A DNA stretch of 64,000 nt from Arthrobacter sp. FW306-07-I (GTDB lineage Bacteria; Actinomycetota; Actinomycetes; Actinomycetales; Micrococcaceae), in assembly GCF_021800405.1 (NCBI RefSeq), contig NZ_CP084550.1, positions 3,410,001 to 3,474,000 on the forward strand. Direction: 5' to 3'. Numbering within the stretch: the stretch's first letter is position 1; every line of letters starts with the position of its first letter. The translations under genes and the position numbers were made by a program. The notes beneath the pieces were generated by a model. The model did no database searches. It saw only the letters and a list, made by a program, of their open reading frames with translations, and was not told where the DNA came from. Positions 1-9,368 of this stretch are shown here, in pieces.

Positions 1-1158
1 GGATGCTCAGCCCTGCGGCGAAAAGCCGCTGGATGACCAAGTCGTGCAGGTCCCGGGCAATCCGTTCCCGGTCGATGAACAAGGCGTGTTCTTCCCGCAG
101 CCGGTTAGTCTTCAAAAGGTCAAGGGTGAGCCCGATCCGGGAGGCGAACACGCAGCTCTGCTCAAGGTCCACGTCTGTGTACCGGGCGGTGCCGGCGGAT
201 CTTGCCAGAATCAGCACACTGTCGCGCTGGCCGTCGCTGTCACTGGCCAAGGCAGCCACCAGGACAGGGCCGAGCTTTCCGCTGACACGTCGTCGAAAAC
301 CTGCCGCGGGTCCCGCAGGAACTGGGATTGCCCCGTGGCAAGAACCTCCGAAAACACCGGGCCTGCGGGAAGTTCCTGCCCGGCCGGCATGGACTGTACG
401 CCCAGAGCCGTCCGGCACCGCAGGCTGCCGTCACCGGCCAACGAAGCGATTACCGCCAACGCCGAGGAGGACGCGTGCAATGCCCGTTCAGCAATCATCT
501 CCAGATTTTCTGTTTCCGAGCGCGGCTGGCTCTTCAGCCGGTCGCTGACCTCCATACCTGCTTCCAGCCAGCGTTGGCGGCTGTTGCTGTCCTCATACAA
601 CCGCGCGTTCTGGATCGCCACGCCCGCAGCGGAGGCCAGGGCCACCGCCAGATCCTCGTCCTCGGCGGTGAATTCGCGGCCCTCGATCTTTTCCGTCAGG
701 GCCAGGATCCCGAACACTTCATCCCGTACCCGCACCGGAACGCCCAGGAAGGTCCGCATGGGCGGAAGACCCGGCGGGAAGCCCGCCGCGGAGGCATGCT
801 CGCCAAGATTATTGAGGCGGAGCGGTTTAGGCTCACGGATCAGCTGCCCCAGCAATCCATAGCCGGTGGGAAGATCACCGATGAGACGGGCACCGACTTC
901 ATCAATGCCGACGGTGATGGTGCTCAGCTGCTGGTCATCGCCGATGACGCCCAGCGCGCCGTACTGCGCCCCGACAAGCTCACATGCTGACTGCACCACC
1001 CGGTCCAGCACGGCCTCAAGGCTGAGGTTTTCACTGAGGGAGACCACCGCGCCGAGGAGCCCTTCAACATGTTCCTGGGCCCGGACAAGGTCATCAGCCC
1101 GCTCCACAAACTCCCGCAGGAGGTTCCGGGTCCGCTGCTTAATAGGTTCTCGCCACAT
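1..1158 (-). pseudogene. DevS/DosT-like GAF sensor histidine kinase, frameshifted and cut by window edge
   Basis: Cytoplasmic redox/gas-type sensor kinase of the DevS family. The ATG at 1158 is preceded by GAGGTG at good spacing. Two GAF domains follow (first about residues 45-190; second from about 205), then the dimerisation/phosphoacceptor helix with the H-box RIARDLHDLVIQRLF near position 30 of the window. The kinase ATPase domain lies beyond the left edge. The frame breaks at about 280-282: reading through gives an early stop at 211, while the continuation (GPVLVAALASDSDG...) is one frame over and open to the edge. Restoring one base (GCGGA to GCCGGA) reconnects the protein. It pairs naturally with the DevR-like regulator at 2437-3122. 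The haem or cofactor state cannot be judged from sequence alone. Sequencing error and true mutation are both possible. Confidence 0.85.
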
Positions 1159-1366
1159 GAAAGCACCTCGGTCAAAGACCAACGTCGTTCCATGGCGGGC
1201 TGCATCGCCTCGGAAAAAGGATATCTGCAGCAGCCCCAGCGTCTACCCACCAATCCTACCAACCCCAGCCACCATTGAGCCCGGAACTGGTGGGGTCTTT
1301 TGTCCCTGTTGGTCCCGCAGCAGCGGAACGTCTACTGGAAGTCCACCAAACTGAAGGGCCAAGAAC

Positions 1367-2368
1367 ATGGCGCGTGGATTCGAAGTCAGAACGAACCATT
1401 TGGACTCCCCCCGTTTCCGGCTTCTAACCCCTGACGGTCACGCACTGGAAGTATCCGGCCAGTCCCAGGACAAGTCCGCCGCGCCGGCCTCCGAGGCTGA
1501 CGCCGACGGTATGGGCTTGGGCGACAAGCCTGCTGGTGTCCGCAACCAAGACGGGACAGACCAGGTCCGCGTACGGCGGCTGACTGTCGCTGACCCACCG
1601 CCCAGCGTCCAGTCAGCCATGGGGGCCCGTCAAACACGTCATGCACCGTCCGCCGCCCACCCGGACAAAGCCCTGGAGGAAAGCCTCATCGCAAGCGAGA
1701 ACATCAACGACGCACTTTCGGCCGTGGTGACGCTGGTGGATTTCACTGCCTCAACCGGTGACGGCACCTCGTGCAGCATCACGCTCCTCAATCCGAAGAA
1801 AACGCCCGTCCACGCCTGCAATGGAGTATTGGCCGCCCAGGTTATTGACTTGCAGGAGCGGCTCGAGGAAGGACCTGCACTCACAGCCATCACCGGCCGC
1901 CGGACCATCATCATGCGCAGCACGTCCTTTGACAACCGCTGGCCCAAGTTCACCCCGTCCGCCTCGGCATGCGGTATCGGCTCCGTACTGGCCGTACCCA
2001 TTGCCATCGACGAGGGGTCGGCAGCGGTATTGACGTTCTCCACCCAGGTGCCCGGCGGCCTCCAGTACGGTGACATCGTCGCCGCTGAAGGCTTCGCCGA
2101 CCGGATCAGCGGCCCCCTGCGTTCGGCCCTGCGCATCGCAGAACTGAAGGAAACCGTCGATCAACTGTATGCAGCCCTGTCCCACCGCACCGTCATCGAC
2201 ATGGCCTTAGGGATCCTGATTGGCCAAAACCACTGCGACCACGAAACCGCCTTCGGGATTCTTCGGCGCGCCTCCAGCAACCGGAACATCAAAGTACGGG
2301 ACCTTGCGGCAGCAATAGTGGCGTCCGCCTCAGGCGGCAGCGAACCACCGGTGCACTTCCAAACTTGA
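1367..2368 (+). CDS. GAF-ANTAR domain regulator
   Basis: Putative signal-responsive transcription antiterminator. A GAF domain spans about residues 105-260. A C-terminal ANTAR RNA-binding domain spans about 270-325 and has the typical VIDMALGILIGQNHC and NRNIKVRDLAAAIV segments. ANTAR domains bind paired hairpins in nascent mRNA and suppress termination. The first ~85 residues are polar, low in predicted structure and unlike the family, so the true start may be downstream, for example the ATG at 1620. The gene lies between the two parts of the DevS/DevR-like system but on the opposite strand. The ligand is unknown. Confidence 0.8.
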   Translation: MARGFEVRTNHLDSPRFRLLTPDGHALEVSGQSQDKSAAPASEADADGMGLGDKPAGVRNQDGTDQVRVRRLTVADPPPSVQSAMGARQTRHAPSAAHPDKALEESLIASENINDALSAVVTLVDFTASTGDGTSCSITLLNPKKTPVHACNGVLAAQVIDLQERLEEGPALTAITGRRTIIMRSTSFDNRWPKFTPSASACGIGSVLAVPIAIDEGSAAVLTFSTQVPGGLQYGDIVAAEGFADRISGPLRSALRIAELKETVDQLYAALSHRTVIDMALGILIGQNHCDHETAFGILRRASSNRNIKVRDLAAAIVASASGGSEPPVHFQT

Positions 2369-2436
2369 CGCCGACCAAAACCCTCACCGCTCGTCCTCCC
2401 TGTTGATCCGCGGCTCACCCTGTCGGTCAGGCCGAC

Positions 2437-3122
2437 CTAGGCTCCCTTGGCGGCCCTTTGAGCGGGGGCCTCGGGGCGGGCTGCGTAGACAGCAGCCTGG
2501 GTGAGTTGTTCGAAGCCAAGCTTGGCAAGCACGGAGGAGACGTAGTTCTTCACTGTTTTCTCAGCCAGTCGCATCTCCTGACCGATTTCCCGGTTGGTCA
2601 TTCCCTGACCAATGAGCTCCAGGACCTTCCGTTCCTGCACGCTCAGACCGGAAAACCTCGGATTCATCCGGGCCTCCTCACCCACCCCCGGAGGACCCGC
2701 TCCTCAACACCAGGCCCGAAAGTCTTCTCCCCGGCAGCCACCCTCCGGATGCCGTTGATCAGATCGTGGTTGCCAATCTCCTTCAGAACATAGCCTGCTG
2801 CCCCCGCCAGGACCGCTCCCCGCAGGGCCTGCTCGTCGTCAAAACTCGTCAGGATCAGGCAACGAATTTCCGGATCGATCCCCCGGACGTCCCGGCAAAC
2901 CTCGATGCCCGTCCCGTCGGCGAGCCTGCCATCAAGGACGGCCACATCCGGCCGCAAAGCAGGGATGCGGCGTGAGGCCTCCACCGCCGAGCCCGACTCC
3001 CCCACCACTTCCATCCCCTCGCCCTCAACCAGGTCCCTCAAACCCCGCCTGACGAGTTCATGGTCATCCAGGATAAAAACCCGAAGCGGGCGCCCATCCT
3101 TGTAATGCTTTACCTCTGGCAT
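2437..3122 (-). pseudogene. DevR/DosR-like NarL-family response regulator, frameshifted
   Basis: Response regulator with an N-terminal receiver domain (acidic pair D19-D20, phosphoacceptor D64 in VAVLDG, T92, K114 in YVLKE) and a C-terminal LuxR-type helix-turn-helix ([18 protein letters not shown], then [14 protein letters not shown]). The two halves lie in different frames. The receiver frame stops at 2664, and the HTH frame is open from about 2685 to 2437. The break sits in a run of five G (minus strand, about 2685-2689). One more G would join them into a ~229-residue protein of normal family length. The start at ATG 3122 follows GAGGAC. It probably pairs with the kinase at 1-1158, and both partners being broken the same way is notable. 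Confidence 0.85.
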
Positions 3123-3270
3123 AGTGTCCTCATCCCCCAACTTCCCCGATGTCAACATTGGCCACCTGCGGCACAAATGCACCACCACCACAGTCGCCGC
3201 AGCAAACGAAAACGAATAGGGCCGAAAGTCCGTCTCCCCGGAATGGAAACCCACTGATCGCGCCCCGCTG

Positions 3271-3376
3271 CACATTCGACGCGGATGTTCGTTCCAGGGG
3301 CGGACCTTCCCCCGCGCGGCCCAAATACGGGGCGCGAAAAGGAATCTGCGCAGCGGAAATGAGTTTGCGCGTCGCC
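3271..3376. repeat. Intergenic palindromic repeat, family A, copy 1
   Basis: Part of the 402-bp gap 3123-3524. It contains the family hallmarks: CATTCGACGCGGATGTTC on the left, a GC-rich inverted core (CGCGCGGCCC...GGGGCGCG), AAAGGAATCTGCGCAGCGG, then TTGCGCGTCGC. Related copies lie at 6733, 9870, 11026, 18265 and 33000. The rest of the gap must hold promoters for the divergent genes on either side, but I see no clear -35/-10 pair. Confidence 0.65.
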
Positions 3377-3524
3377 GCCACGCCGCGCGCGAAAGGCGCG
3401 GGCCGCCGTCGTACCCCTTACCACAGCCAGGAACCAGCACTTCTTAAGCCTTTCTTAAAGCCCACGGAGGAGAGTGGAATGACAGGCCGAACAGCGGCCC
3501 CCACGCCACGCCCCCAAGGAAGAC

Positions 3525-4286
3525 ATGCACGGATCAGCCCACAACGACCGACCGAACCAGCACACCGCTCCCACGGCACCCCCGGCCGTCGGCACCCAGT
3601 TCAGGGCACTCCCCCAGCCCCGGCACTGGCTGCCGGTGGGCATCGTGCTGTGCGCCGCCGTCGTGGTGCTGGGCCTTGCCGTGCAACTGGTCCCCGGCGA
3701 CACAACCGCGGAACTGGGCGTTGACCAAAACCTCAGCCTGCACCACGTTGCCGTACTGACCGCCGTGGCGATGGGGATCAACCTGCTGTTCGGCCCGGTG
3801 GTCGGCCTGGCCCTCATCGCGGTTGCCGCCCTGGGCATCTGGCTGTTCCGGCGCGACCTGGTGACCGCCGTCGCCTTCGGGCTCACCGCATGCTCGGGCT
3901 GGGTGGCGAGCGAGGCCTTCAAGCTCCTGTTCGCCCGGCAGCGGCCCAACCCTGCGATGCTGTTCGACCCCCTGGCGCCGGAGACCGGATCCAACAGTTT
4001 CCCCAGCGGGCACGTCAGCTTCGCCGTGGCCCTGGCCTTCGCGCTGTACTTCCTGGCCCGCGGAACCCGCTGGGCCCGGCCGGTTGCGGTGGCAGGTGCG
4101 GCCATGGCGCTCATCGTCGCCTGGTCCCGGCTGTACGTGGGGGTCCACTACCCCACCGACGTCGCAGCCTCCTTCTTTGCCGCGAGCGCCGCAGTGGTCC
4201 TGCTCGCCGGGCTCTGGAACCGCTTCGCCCCTGCCCTGATGGAACGCCTGCCGGCCACCGTCCTCCACCCCTTCGGCCGGGCGTAG
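3525..4286 (+). CDS. PAP2-family membrane phosphatase
   Basis: Integral membrane lipid phosphatase, probably acting on undecaprenyl pyrophosphate or phosphatidic acid. All three PAP2 signature blocks are present: KLLFARQRP (about residue 131), PSGH (about 160-163) and SRLYVGVHYPTD (about 201-212), the last carrying the nucleophile-side histidine and aspartate. Five to six membrane segments follow a short polar N-terminus. It is the first gene of a tight four-gene run (PAP2, DedA, response regulator, kinase) with 5-10 bp gaps, so lipid-carrier handling and an envelope sensor look co-expressed. The exact substrate is not deducible. Confidence 0.88.
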   Translation: MHGSAHNDRPNQHTAPTAPPAVGTQFRALPQPRHWLPVGIVLCAAVVVLGLAVQLVPGDTTAELGVDQNLSLHHVAVLTAVAMGINLLFGPVVGLALIAVAALGIWLFRRDLVTAVAFGLTACSGWVASEAFKLLFARQRPNPAMLFDPLAPETGSNSFPSGHVSFAVALAFALYFLARGTRWARPVAVAGAAMALIVAWSRLYVGVHYPTDVAASFFAASAAVVLLAGLWNRFAPALMERLPATVLHPFGRA

Positions 4287-4295
4287 GGAGCACTC

Positions 4296-4991
4296 ATGCA
4301 CAGCCTCCTGATACCCCTGGCAGCAACCGCCGGTTCGCCCTCGCTGCTTGATCCCGCCGGCCTGCTGGAGGGCTTCGGCCCGGCCGCACTGGGCGTCATC
4401 GCCGCGATGGTGTTCATCGAATCCGGCGTCCTGTTCCCCTTCCTGCCCGGCGACTCCCTCCTCTTCACCGCAGGCCTCCTGCACCAGCAACTGAACCTGG
4501 CGCTGCCCCTGCTGATCGGCGTGATCACCGCGGCCGCGATCGGCGGCGACCAGGTGGGGTACCTGCTGGGGCGCAAGTTCGGCCGCCGCTGGTTCAAGGA
4601 CGATGCCCGCATCCTCAAAACCGCCCACCTGACCGTCACGGAAGAGTTCTTCCGCCGCCATGGAGGCGCCGCCGTCGTACTGGCCCGTTTTGTGCCCATG
4701 GTGCGCACGTTCGCGCCGGTCACCGCCGGAATTGCCCGCTACGAATACAAGGCGTTCACCCTCTGGAACATGGCAGGGGCCCTGGCGTGGGCGACGTCGG
4801 TGACCCTCCTGGGCACGTGGCTGGGCCACTACGAGATCATCGCCAACAACATCGACATCATTGCCGTGGTGATGGTCCTGGCCTCCGTGGTGCCGTGGAT
4901 TGTCGAATATTTGAAGCGCCGCCGGAAGAACAGGCTCGCCGCAGCTGAAGAACGTGTTGATGAAGGTGTTGAGGCGGCTGCGGAAGAATAG
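4296..4991 (+). CDS. DedA-family membrane protein
   Basis: DedA (SNARE-associated/VTT fold) membrane protein, a family that includes undecaprenyl-phosphate flippases (established for some members). Family motifs are visible: ESGVLFPFLPGDSLL near residue 45 and ARFVPMVRTFAPVTAG near residue 130, which carries the conserved arginines and prolines. The C-terminus is highly charged (KRRRKNRLAAAEE...). It starts 9 bp after the PAP2 phosphatase. Together the two could recycle undecaprenyl carrier (dephosphorylation and flipping), an inference from pairing. Confidence 0.9.
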   Translation: MHSLLIPLAATAGSPSLLDPAGLLEGFGPAALGVIAAMVFIESGVLFPFLPGDSLLFTAGLLHQQLNLALPLLIGVITAAAIGGDQVGYLLGRKFGRRWFKDDARILKTAHLTVTEEFFRRHGGAAVVLARFVPMVRTFAPVTAGIARYEYKAFTLWNMAGALAWATSVTLLGTWLGHYEIIANNIDIIAVVMVLASVVPWIVEYLKRRRKNRLAAAEERVDEGVEAAAEE

Positions 4992-4996
4992 GCGGC

Positions 4997-5686
4997 ATGA
5001 CAACAGGTGAGGGGCCGGCCCTGCTGCTGGTGGAGGACGATCCCGTCCTGGGTCCGCTGATTGCCGAACTGCTGGAGCCGGACTTCACGGTGCGGCTCGC
5101 GGTGAACGGGCAGGAGGGCCTGCACCTGGGGCTGACGCAGCCGTGGGACGTGATGGTGATCGACCGCGGCCTGCCCGTCATGGACGGCATCAGCGTCATC
5201 ACCGCCCTGCGGGCCAAGGGCATCGGCACCCCCATCCTGATCCTCACCGCGCTGGGCGACACCGACGAGAAGGTCCGCGGCCTGGACGCCGGCGCCAACG
5301 ACTACTTGGCAAAACCGTTCGACGGCGGCGAGCTGGCTGCGCGCCTGCGTGCACTGACGCGCACCTACGGTCCGCCCGCGGGGCAGGGTCCGCACGCCGG
5401 CCCGGTGGGCATCGGCACGTGGGAATTCCATCCGGCGTCGCGCTCCGTCCGGTCCCTCTACGGCGACCTGGTGACGTTGACCGCGAAGGAGGCCGAGGTG
5501 CTGGCCGCGCTGGCGGCGGAGCCTGACCGGGTGTTCACCAGGGATGAACTGCTCGCCGCGCACTTCCAGGAGACGGACCAGCCGGGCGTGATCGACACCT
5601 ACGTCCACCACCTGCGCCGCAAGATCGACAGGGCCCTGATCCGCACCGTCCACGGCGTGGGCTACCAGATCGGCGAGCCCTCATGA
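4997..5686 (+). CDS. OmpR-family response regulator
   Basis: Receiver domain (ED/D at residues 13-15, phosphoacceptor in MVIDRGLPVMDG, K in YLAKPF) joined to a winged-helix DNA-binding domain (LTAKEAEVLAALAAEPDRVF, then VDTYVHHLRRKI-type recognition region ending HGVGYQI). Length 229 is typical. It lies 5 bp after the DedA gene and overlaps the kinase start by 4 bp (ATGA), so the pair is translationally coupled. The regulon is probably this operon or envelope stress genes; that is inference. Confidence 0.92.
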   Translation: MTTGEGPALLLVEDDPVLGPLIAELLEPDFTVRLAVNGQEGLHLGLTQPWDVMVIDRGLPVMDGISVITALRAKGIGTPILILTALGDTDEKVRGLDAGANDYLAKPFDGGELAARLRALTRTYGPPAGQGPHAGPVGIGTWEFHPASRSVRSLYGDLVTLTAKEAEVLAALAAEPDRVFTRDELLAAHFQETDQPGVIDTYVHHLRRKIDRALIRTVHGVGYQIGEPS

Positions 5687-6702
5687 CTGCACCCGTTCCT
5701 TCCGGGCCGCGCACCACTGCTGCTGCCTCCGCCGACCCGGACCGGGAGATCCTTCGCCGCGCGTCGCTGAAGGTGGCACTGCGGATCAGCGCCGGGGTTG
5801 CCACCCTGGTGCTCATCCTCCTGGCCGCCGCCACCGCCTTCCTCATGTACAAGCTCGCCCACCCGGTCCAGCCCGCCTCTGCCTCGGGAAAGCCGTACAC
5901 CTACCTGGATTCCAGGGACCTGATTGAGGGGATGATCCTGGCCGGCCTTGCGGGCGTGGTGCTGGCCGGGGTGGTGGGCTGGCTCAGTGCGCGCAGCGCC
6001 ATCCGGCCGCTGGGTGAGGCGCTGGCCCGGCAGCGGCGGTTCGTCCAGGACGCCAGCCACGAACTGCGCACCCCGCTGGCCATCCTGGACACCCGCATCC
6101 AGCTGGCCCAGAGGAAGACCGAACCGGGCTCGGAACCTTCGCTGGCCCTGGCGAAGATCCGGGAGGACGCGTCCACGCTGACCGGGATCGTGAACGAGCT
6201 GCTCCTGGCCGCCACTGCGTCGGCGCCCGTGCCGGAACTTGAGCCGGTGGACGTGGCTTTGGCTGCCGAGTCCGCCGCCGGGAGCCTTCAGGACCTTGCC
6301 CGGCAACAGGGCGTCCGTTTAACGTTCGACGGCGGCGGGCCGGCTTTGGTGCGGATCGATCCCAGTTCGTTCCGGCGGGCGGTGCTGGCCCTGGCGGACA
6401 ACGCGCTGGGGCATACCCCGGCTGGCGGGAGCATCAGCATTACGGTTTCGGCCGAGGGTTCGCGGGCGCTGGTGCGGGTAACCGACACGGGATCCGGCAT
6501 CAGCGGGGTGGACCCGGATCGGATTTTCGACCGCTTTGTCCGCGCCGCCGGACCCCCTGGATCCGAGGGGCGGCGGAGCTTCGGGATCGGGCTGGCCCTG
6601 GTCCGCGAGATTGCCTCCGCGGCCGGGGGCACCGTGAAGGTGGCCCGCACCGGCCCGGACGGGACCACCATGGAACTGTCGTTGCCCCTGGCGTCGGCCT
6701 GA
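5683..6702 (+). CDS. Sensor histidine kinase
   Basis: Membrane-bound kinase partner of the preceding regulator. There are two transmembrane helices (about residues 33-55 and 85-105) flanking only a short extracytoplasmic loop (~30 residues), so it probably senses the membrane itself (intramembrane-sensing type). Next come the H-box FVQDASHELRTPLAI, the N-box ALADNALGHTP, G1 DTGSGI and G2 SFGIGLALV. A HAMP domain is poorly defined. The ATG overlaps the regulator stop (ATGA). Confidence 0.92.
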   Translation: MTAPVPSGPRTTAAASADPDREILRRASLKVALRISAGVATLVLILLAAATAFLMYKLAHPVQPASASGKPYTYLDSRDLIEGMILAGLAGVVLAGVVGWLSARSAIRPLGEALARQRRFVQDASHELRTPLAILDTRIQLAQRKTEPGSEPSLALAKIREDASTLTGIVNELLLAATASAPVPELEPVDVALAAESAAGSLQDLARQQGVRLTFDGGGPALVRIDPSSFRRAVLALADNALGHTPAGGSISITVSAEGSRALVRVTDTGSGISGVDPDRIFDRFVRAAGPPGSEGRRSFGIGLALVREIASAAGGTVKVARTGPDGTTMELSLPLASA

Positions 6703-6732
6703 CTGCGGGCTTCTTCGTTTTCGACCCGCAAA

Positions 6733-6820
6733 CGCACTTTCGACGCGGACGTTCCATTTCGCGGCCCACATTAGGGCCGCGAAAGGGAACGTGCGCCTCT
6801 GTGGGGAATATGCGCGTCGG
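6733..6820. repeat. Intergenic palindromic repeat, family A, copy 2
   Basis: GCACTTTCGACGCGGACGTTCC on the left, followed by a hairpin: GTTCCATTTCGCGGCCC against GGGCCGCGAAAGGGAAC around an ACATTA loop. It ends TATGCGCGTCGG. It occupies most of the gap after the kinase gene and could also terminate that operon. Confidence 0.7.
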
Positions 6821-6981
6821 AGGCGGGGTGGTTGCCAGGCGGCATCGTCGGCGGGACTGCGGGCTTTCCTGCGGGAATCCCTATTGCTCCACGGGTTAGG
6901 GCTCAATAGGTTGGTCTCACCCCGGCATGGGCAGCCGGGCGGGCGCATCAAGCAGAGGGGCGCCGTTGGAGGGAGGACCAT

Positions 6982-8001
6982 ATGCCGGCACGAAAGCGGG
7001 CCGCATCGATTTTTCTGGCCCTGCTGGTGTGTGCCGGGCTTGCGGGGTGCGAGTCGAAACCGCCGGCCCCCGACAATCCAAAGGAAACAGACGCCCGGTC
7101 AGTGCACTTTACTGCTGCCGGCGACACCGGCATCGAGGACGGTGCCAGAGCCGTGCTCGACAAAATCAAGGAACTCTCGCCCGACTTCAACCTCCACCTC
7201 GGCGACATGTCCTACTCCGACGTTCCAGAGCAGCAGTTCTGCGACATGGTGACCGGAAAGCTGGGAACCGACTTTCCGTACCAGCTGGTTGCCGGCAACC
7301 ATGAAAGCGACGGCCTGCAGGGCAATATCGAGAAGTTCGCGCAGTGCCTGCCGAACAAGCTGCCGGGCCTCCAGGGTGAATACGCCAAACAGTGGTACGT
7401 GGACCTGCCCCAGGAAAACCCCTTGATGCGGCTGATCCTGGTGTCCCCCGGAATTCCCTTTGACGGCGGGGACGAGCTGGACTATTCGGAGGGCAGTGAA
7501 CGCTGGCAGTGGACAGAAAGCGCCATCGACGGTGCCCGTGACGCGCAGATCCCTTGGACGGTTGTTGGTATGCATACCCCCTGTTTCACCATCGGACGCT
7601 ACAGCTGTGACGCCGGCCGGGAGCTGACCGAGATGCTGATCAAGAAAAAGGTGGACCTGGTCCTGAACGGCCACGAACACGTCTATCAGCGGACCAACCA
7701 GCTGGCCAACAGCGTCAGTTGCCGCCAGATGTCGACCAAGCGGGACTGCATGGCTGATACCGATGACTCCCTCGCCAAAGGCAAGGGCACGGTATTTGTC
7801 ACGTCAGGCCTGGGCGGCAGGAACATCAGGCCCATCAACACCAAGGATGAAGAGAAACCGTACTTCACGGCGTGGTCCGGCAGCAACGTGGATCCGGCAC
7901 TGGGAACCCTGGACATCCGGCTGACCGAATCCCGCATGGACGTGAAGTTCGTGCCGGCTGAGGGATACAGCTTCACGGATTCGTTCAGCATCGCGAAGTG
8001 A
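6982..8001 (+). CDS. Secreted calcineurin-like metallophosphoesterase lipoprotein
   Basis: Extracytoplasmic phosphohydrolase anchored as a lipoprotein: signal peptide with lipobox LAGC, acylated Cys at residue 23. Metal-ligand blocks in order: AAGDTG (about 46), LGDMSY (about 74), AGNHES (about 103), GMHTP (about 196) and GHEHVYQR (about 231). The GD...GNHE...GHxH pattern with tyrosine near the second block resembles purple acid phosphatases. A very strong Shine-Dalgarno (GGAGGGAGG) precedes the ATG. It stands alone and convergent with the MIP gene. Substrate unknown. Confidence 0.88.
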   Translation: MPARKRAASIFLALLVCAGLAGCESKPPAPDNPKETDARSVHFTAAGDTGIEDGARAVLDKIKELSPDFNLHLGDMSYSDVPEQQFCDMVTGKLGTDFPYQLVAGNHESDGLQGNIEKFAQCLPNKLPGLQGEYAKQWYVDLPQENPLMRLILVSPGIPFDGGDELDYSEGSERWQWTESAIDGARDAQIPWTVVGMHTPCFTIGRYSCDAGRELTEMLIKKKVDLVLNGHEHVYQRTNQLANSVSCRQMSTKRDCMADTDDSLAKGKGTVFVTSGLGGRNIRPINTKDEEKPYFTAWSGSNVDPALGTLDIRLTESRMDVKFVPAEGYSFTDSFSIAK

Positions 8002-8043
8002 CCTGGTCCGCCCAGTACCCCGGCCAGTACCCCGGGCAGGCCT

Positions 8044-8074
8044 GACGGCGGACCCCCACGGGAGCTCCGCCGTC
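8044..8074. terminator. Hairpin between convergent genes
   Basis: GACGGCGGA pairs with TCCGCCGTC (9-bp perfect stem, 13-nt loop) in the 100-bp gap between two convergent genes. There is no U-run, so bidirectional termination is an inference from position. Confidence 0.5.
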
Positions 8075-8103
8075 GTGCCTTCCATGTTGGCGCTGGTGCG
8101 CCC

Positions 8104-9111
8104 CTACGCCGCTCTCCGCTTCGGGGTGGTCCGGGTCTCCGGAACGGAGGTCTCGGCCTCGGTGGCGGGAGGCGTTACGCCGCCGGCGCGGCCCGGAGGC
8201 GTGGATTCTGCCAGGCGGGCCTTGGCGTCCAGGACGTCACCGATGAACCAGTCGTAAAGCAGCACGCCGATCACGCCGCCGACGATGGGGCCGACGATGG
8301 GCACCCAGAAGTACCAGCTGAACGCCCCGTCCACTGTGCCAGGCAGCGCCGTTTGGCCCCATCCGGCCATCCACGCGAAAAGCCGCGGGCCGAAATCACG
8401 GGCCGGGTTGATGGCATAGCCGGCGTTGGCGCCAAGGGAGATGCCGATGGCGGCGACCGCGAGCCCGATCATGAACGGGCCCAGGTTCGCCTGGACGGCG
8501 GTGTTGCGCATGTCGATGATGGCCACGACGAACATCACCAGGAACGCCGTGCCCACGATCTGGTCAACCAGCGGGCCGACGGCGTTTCCGTTGAAGTAGG
8601 GCGCCGGGAACGTGGCGAAAATTGAGTAGGTGGCCAGGCCCTTCGCGTCGCCGCGGCCGGTGCCCACGGCGGTGTTGTAGGCGTCAATCGCGTTGTAGTA
8701 CAGCAGGTACACCAACGCCGCCCCTGCAAAAGCACCCACCACCTGGGCCACGATGTACGGGCCCACTTTGCGCCACGGGAATTTGCGGCGGACTGCAAAG
8801 GCAATCGTCACGGCCGGGTTGATGTGGGCGCCGCTGACGCCGCCGGCCACGTAGACGGCCAACGCCACGGCAAGGGCCCATCCCCAGGCTATGAGCAGCC
8901 AGTCGCCCGCCGCCATGAAGATGGTTGTTGATGTCTGGGCACGGCCCGATCCCGGCAACGCCGCGACCGCCATGGCCACGACGCCGTCGCCGAACGCGAT
9001 CAGCACGAACGTGCCCAGGAACTCCGCAAGCAGCTCGCCCCAGGTCCCACCCAACCGCTTGAGTCCGCTGCCATTGCGGACCGCATTTCTCAGTGGACTT
9101 ACATCACTCAT
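8104..9111 (-). CDS. MIP-family glycerol/water channel
   Basis: Six-helix major intrinsic protein with both NPA boxes: SGAHINPAVT and GYAINPARDFGPR. The aspartate after the second NPA is the usual mark of glycerol-conducting (GlpF-type) members. At 335 residues it is longer than E. coli GlpF because of a hydrophilic C-terminal tail of ~50 residues rich in T, P and E. No glpK or glpD lies beside it, so glycerol uptake is inferred from family only. Confidence 0.9.
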   Translation of the reverse strand: MSDVSPLRNAVRNGSGLKRLGGTWGELLAEFLGTFVLIAFGDGVVAMAVAALPGSGRAQTSTTIFMAAGDWLLIAWGWALAVALAVYVAGGVSGAHINPAVTIAFAVRRKFPWRKVGPYIVAQVVGAFAGAALVYLLYYNAIDAYNTAVGTGRGDAKGLATYSIFATFPAPYFNGNAVGPLVDQIVGTAFLVMFVVAIIDMRNTAVQANLGPFMIGLAVAAIGISLGANAGYAINPARDFGPRLFAWMAGWGQTALPGTVDGAFSWYFWVPIVGPIVGGVIGVLLYDWFIGDVLDAKARLAESTPPGRAGGVTPPATEAETSVPETRTTPKRRAA

Positions 9112-9368
9112 CGCAGTACCTTCTTTGCGATTTTCTAGGTTTATGGCCTCACTTCAGGACCAATTGACAATGCGAGCACTTCTATGCTAAGTCGAAAGTA
9201 TCCCTAGGCAACAGACCGACGGCCACCTCTACCGGGCGGCACTTCTGACGCCAGCACCGCCGCCTTGTTTGAGCGGGCGCGGAGCCGGATTCCGCCAGGG
9301 AAGAGACACCCCGGACAGGTCCAGGTTGCCGTTGCAGGGACGTGGAGTTCGTTCGGAAAGGCAAGACC

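Noticed and set aside
3534..5003. 489-codon minus-strand ORF opposite the PAP2 and DedA genes
   Set aside because: No domain, shadow of the two membrane protein genes.
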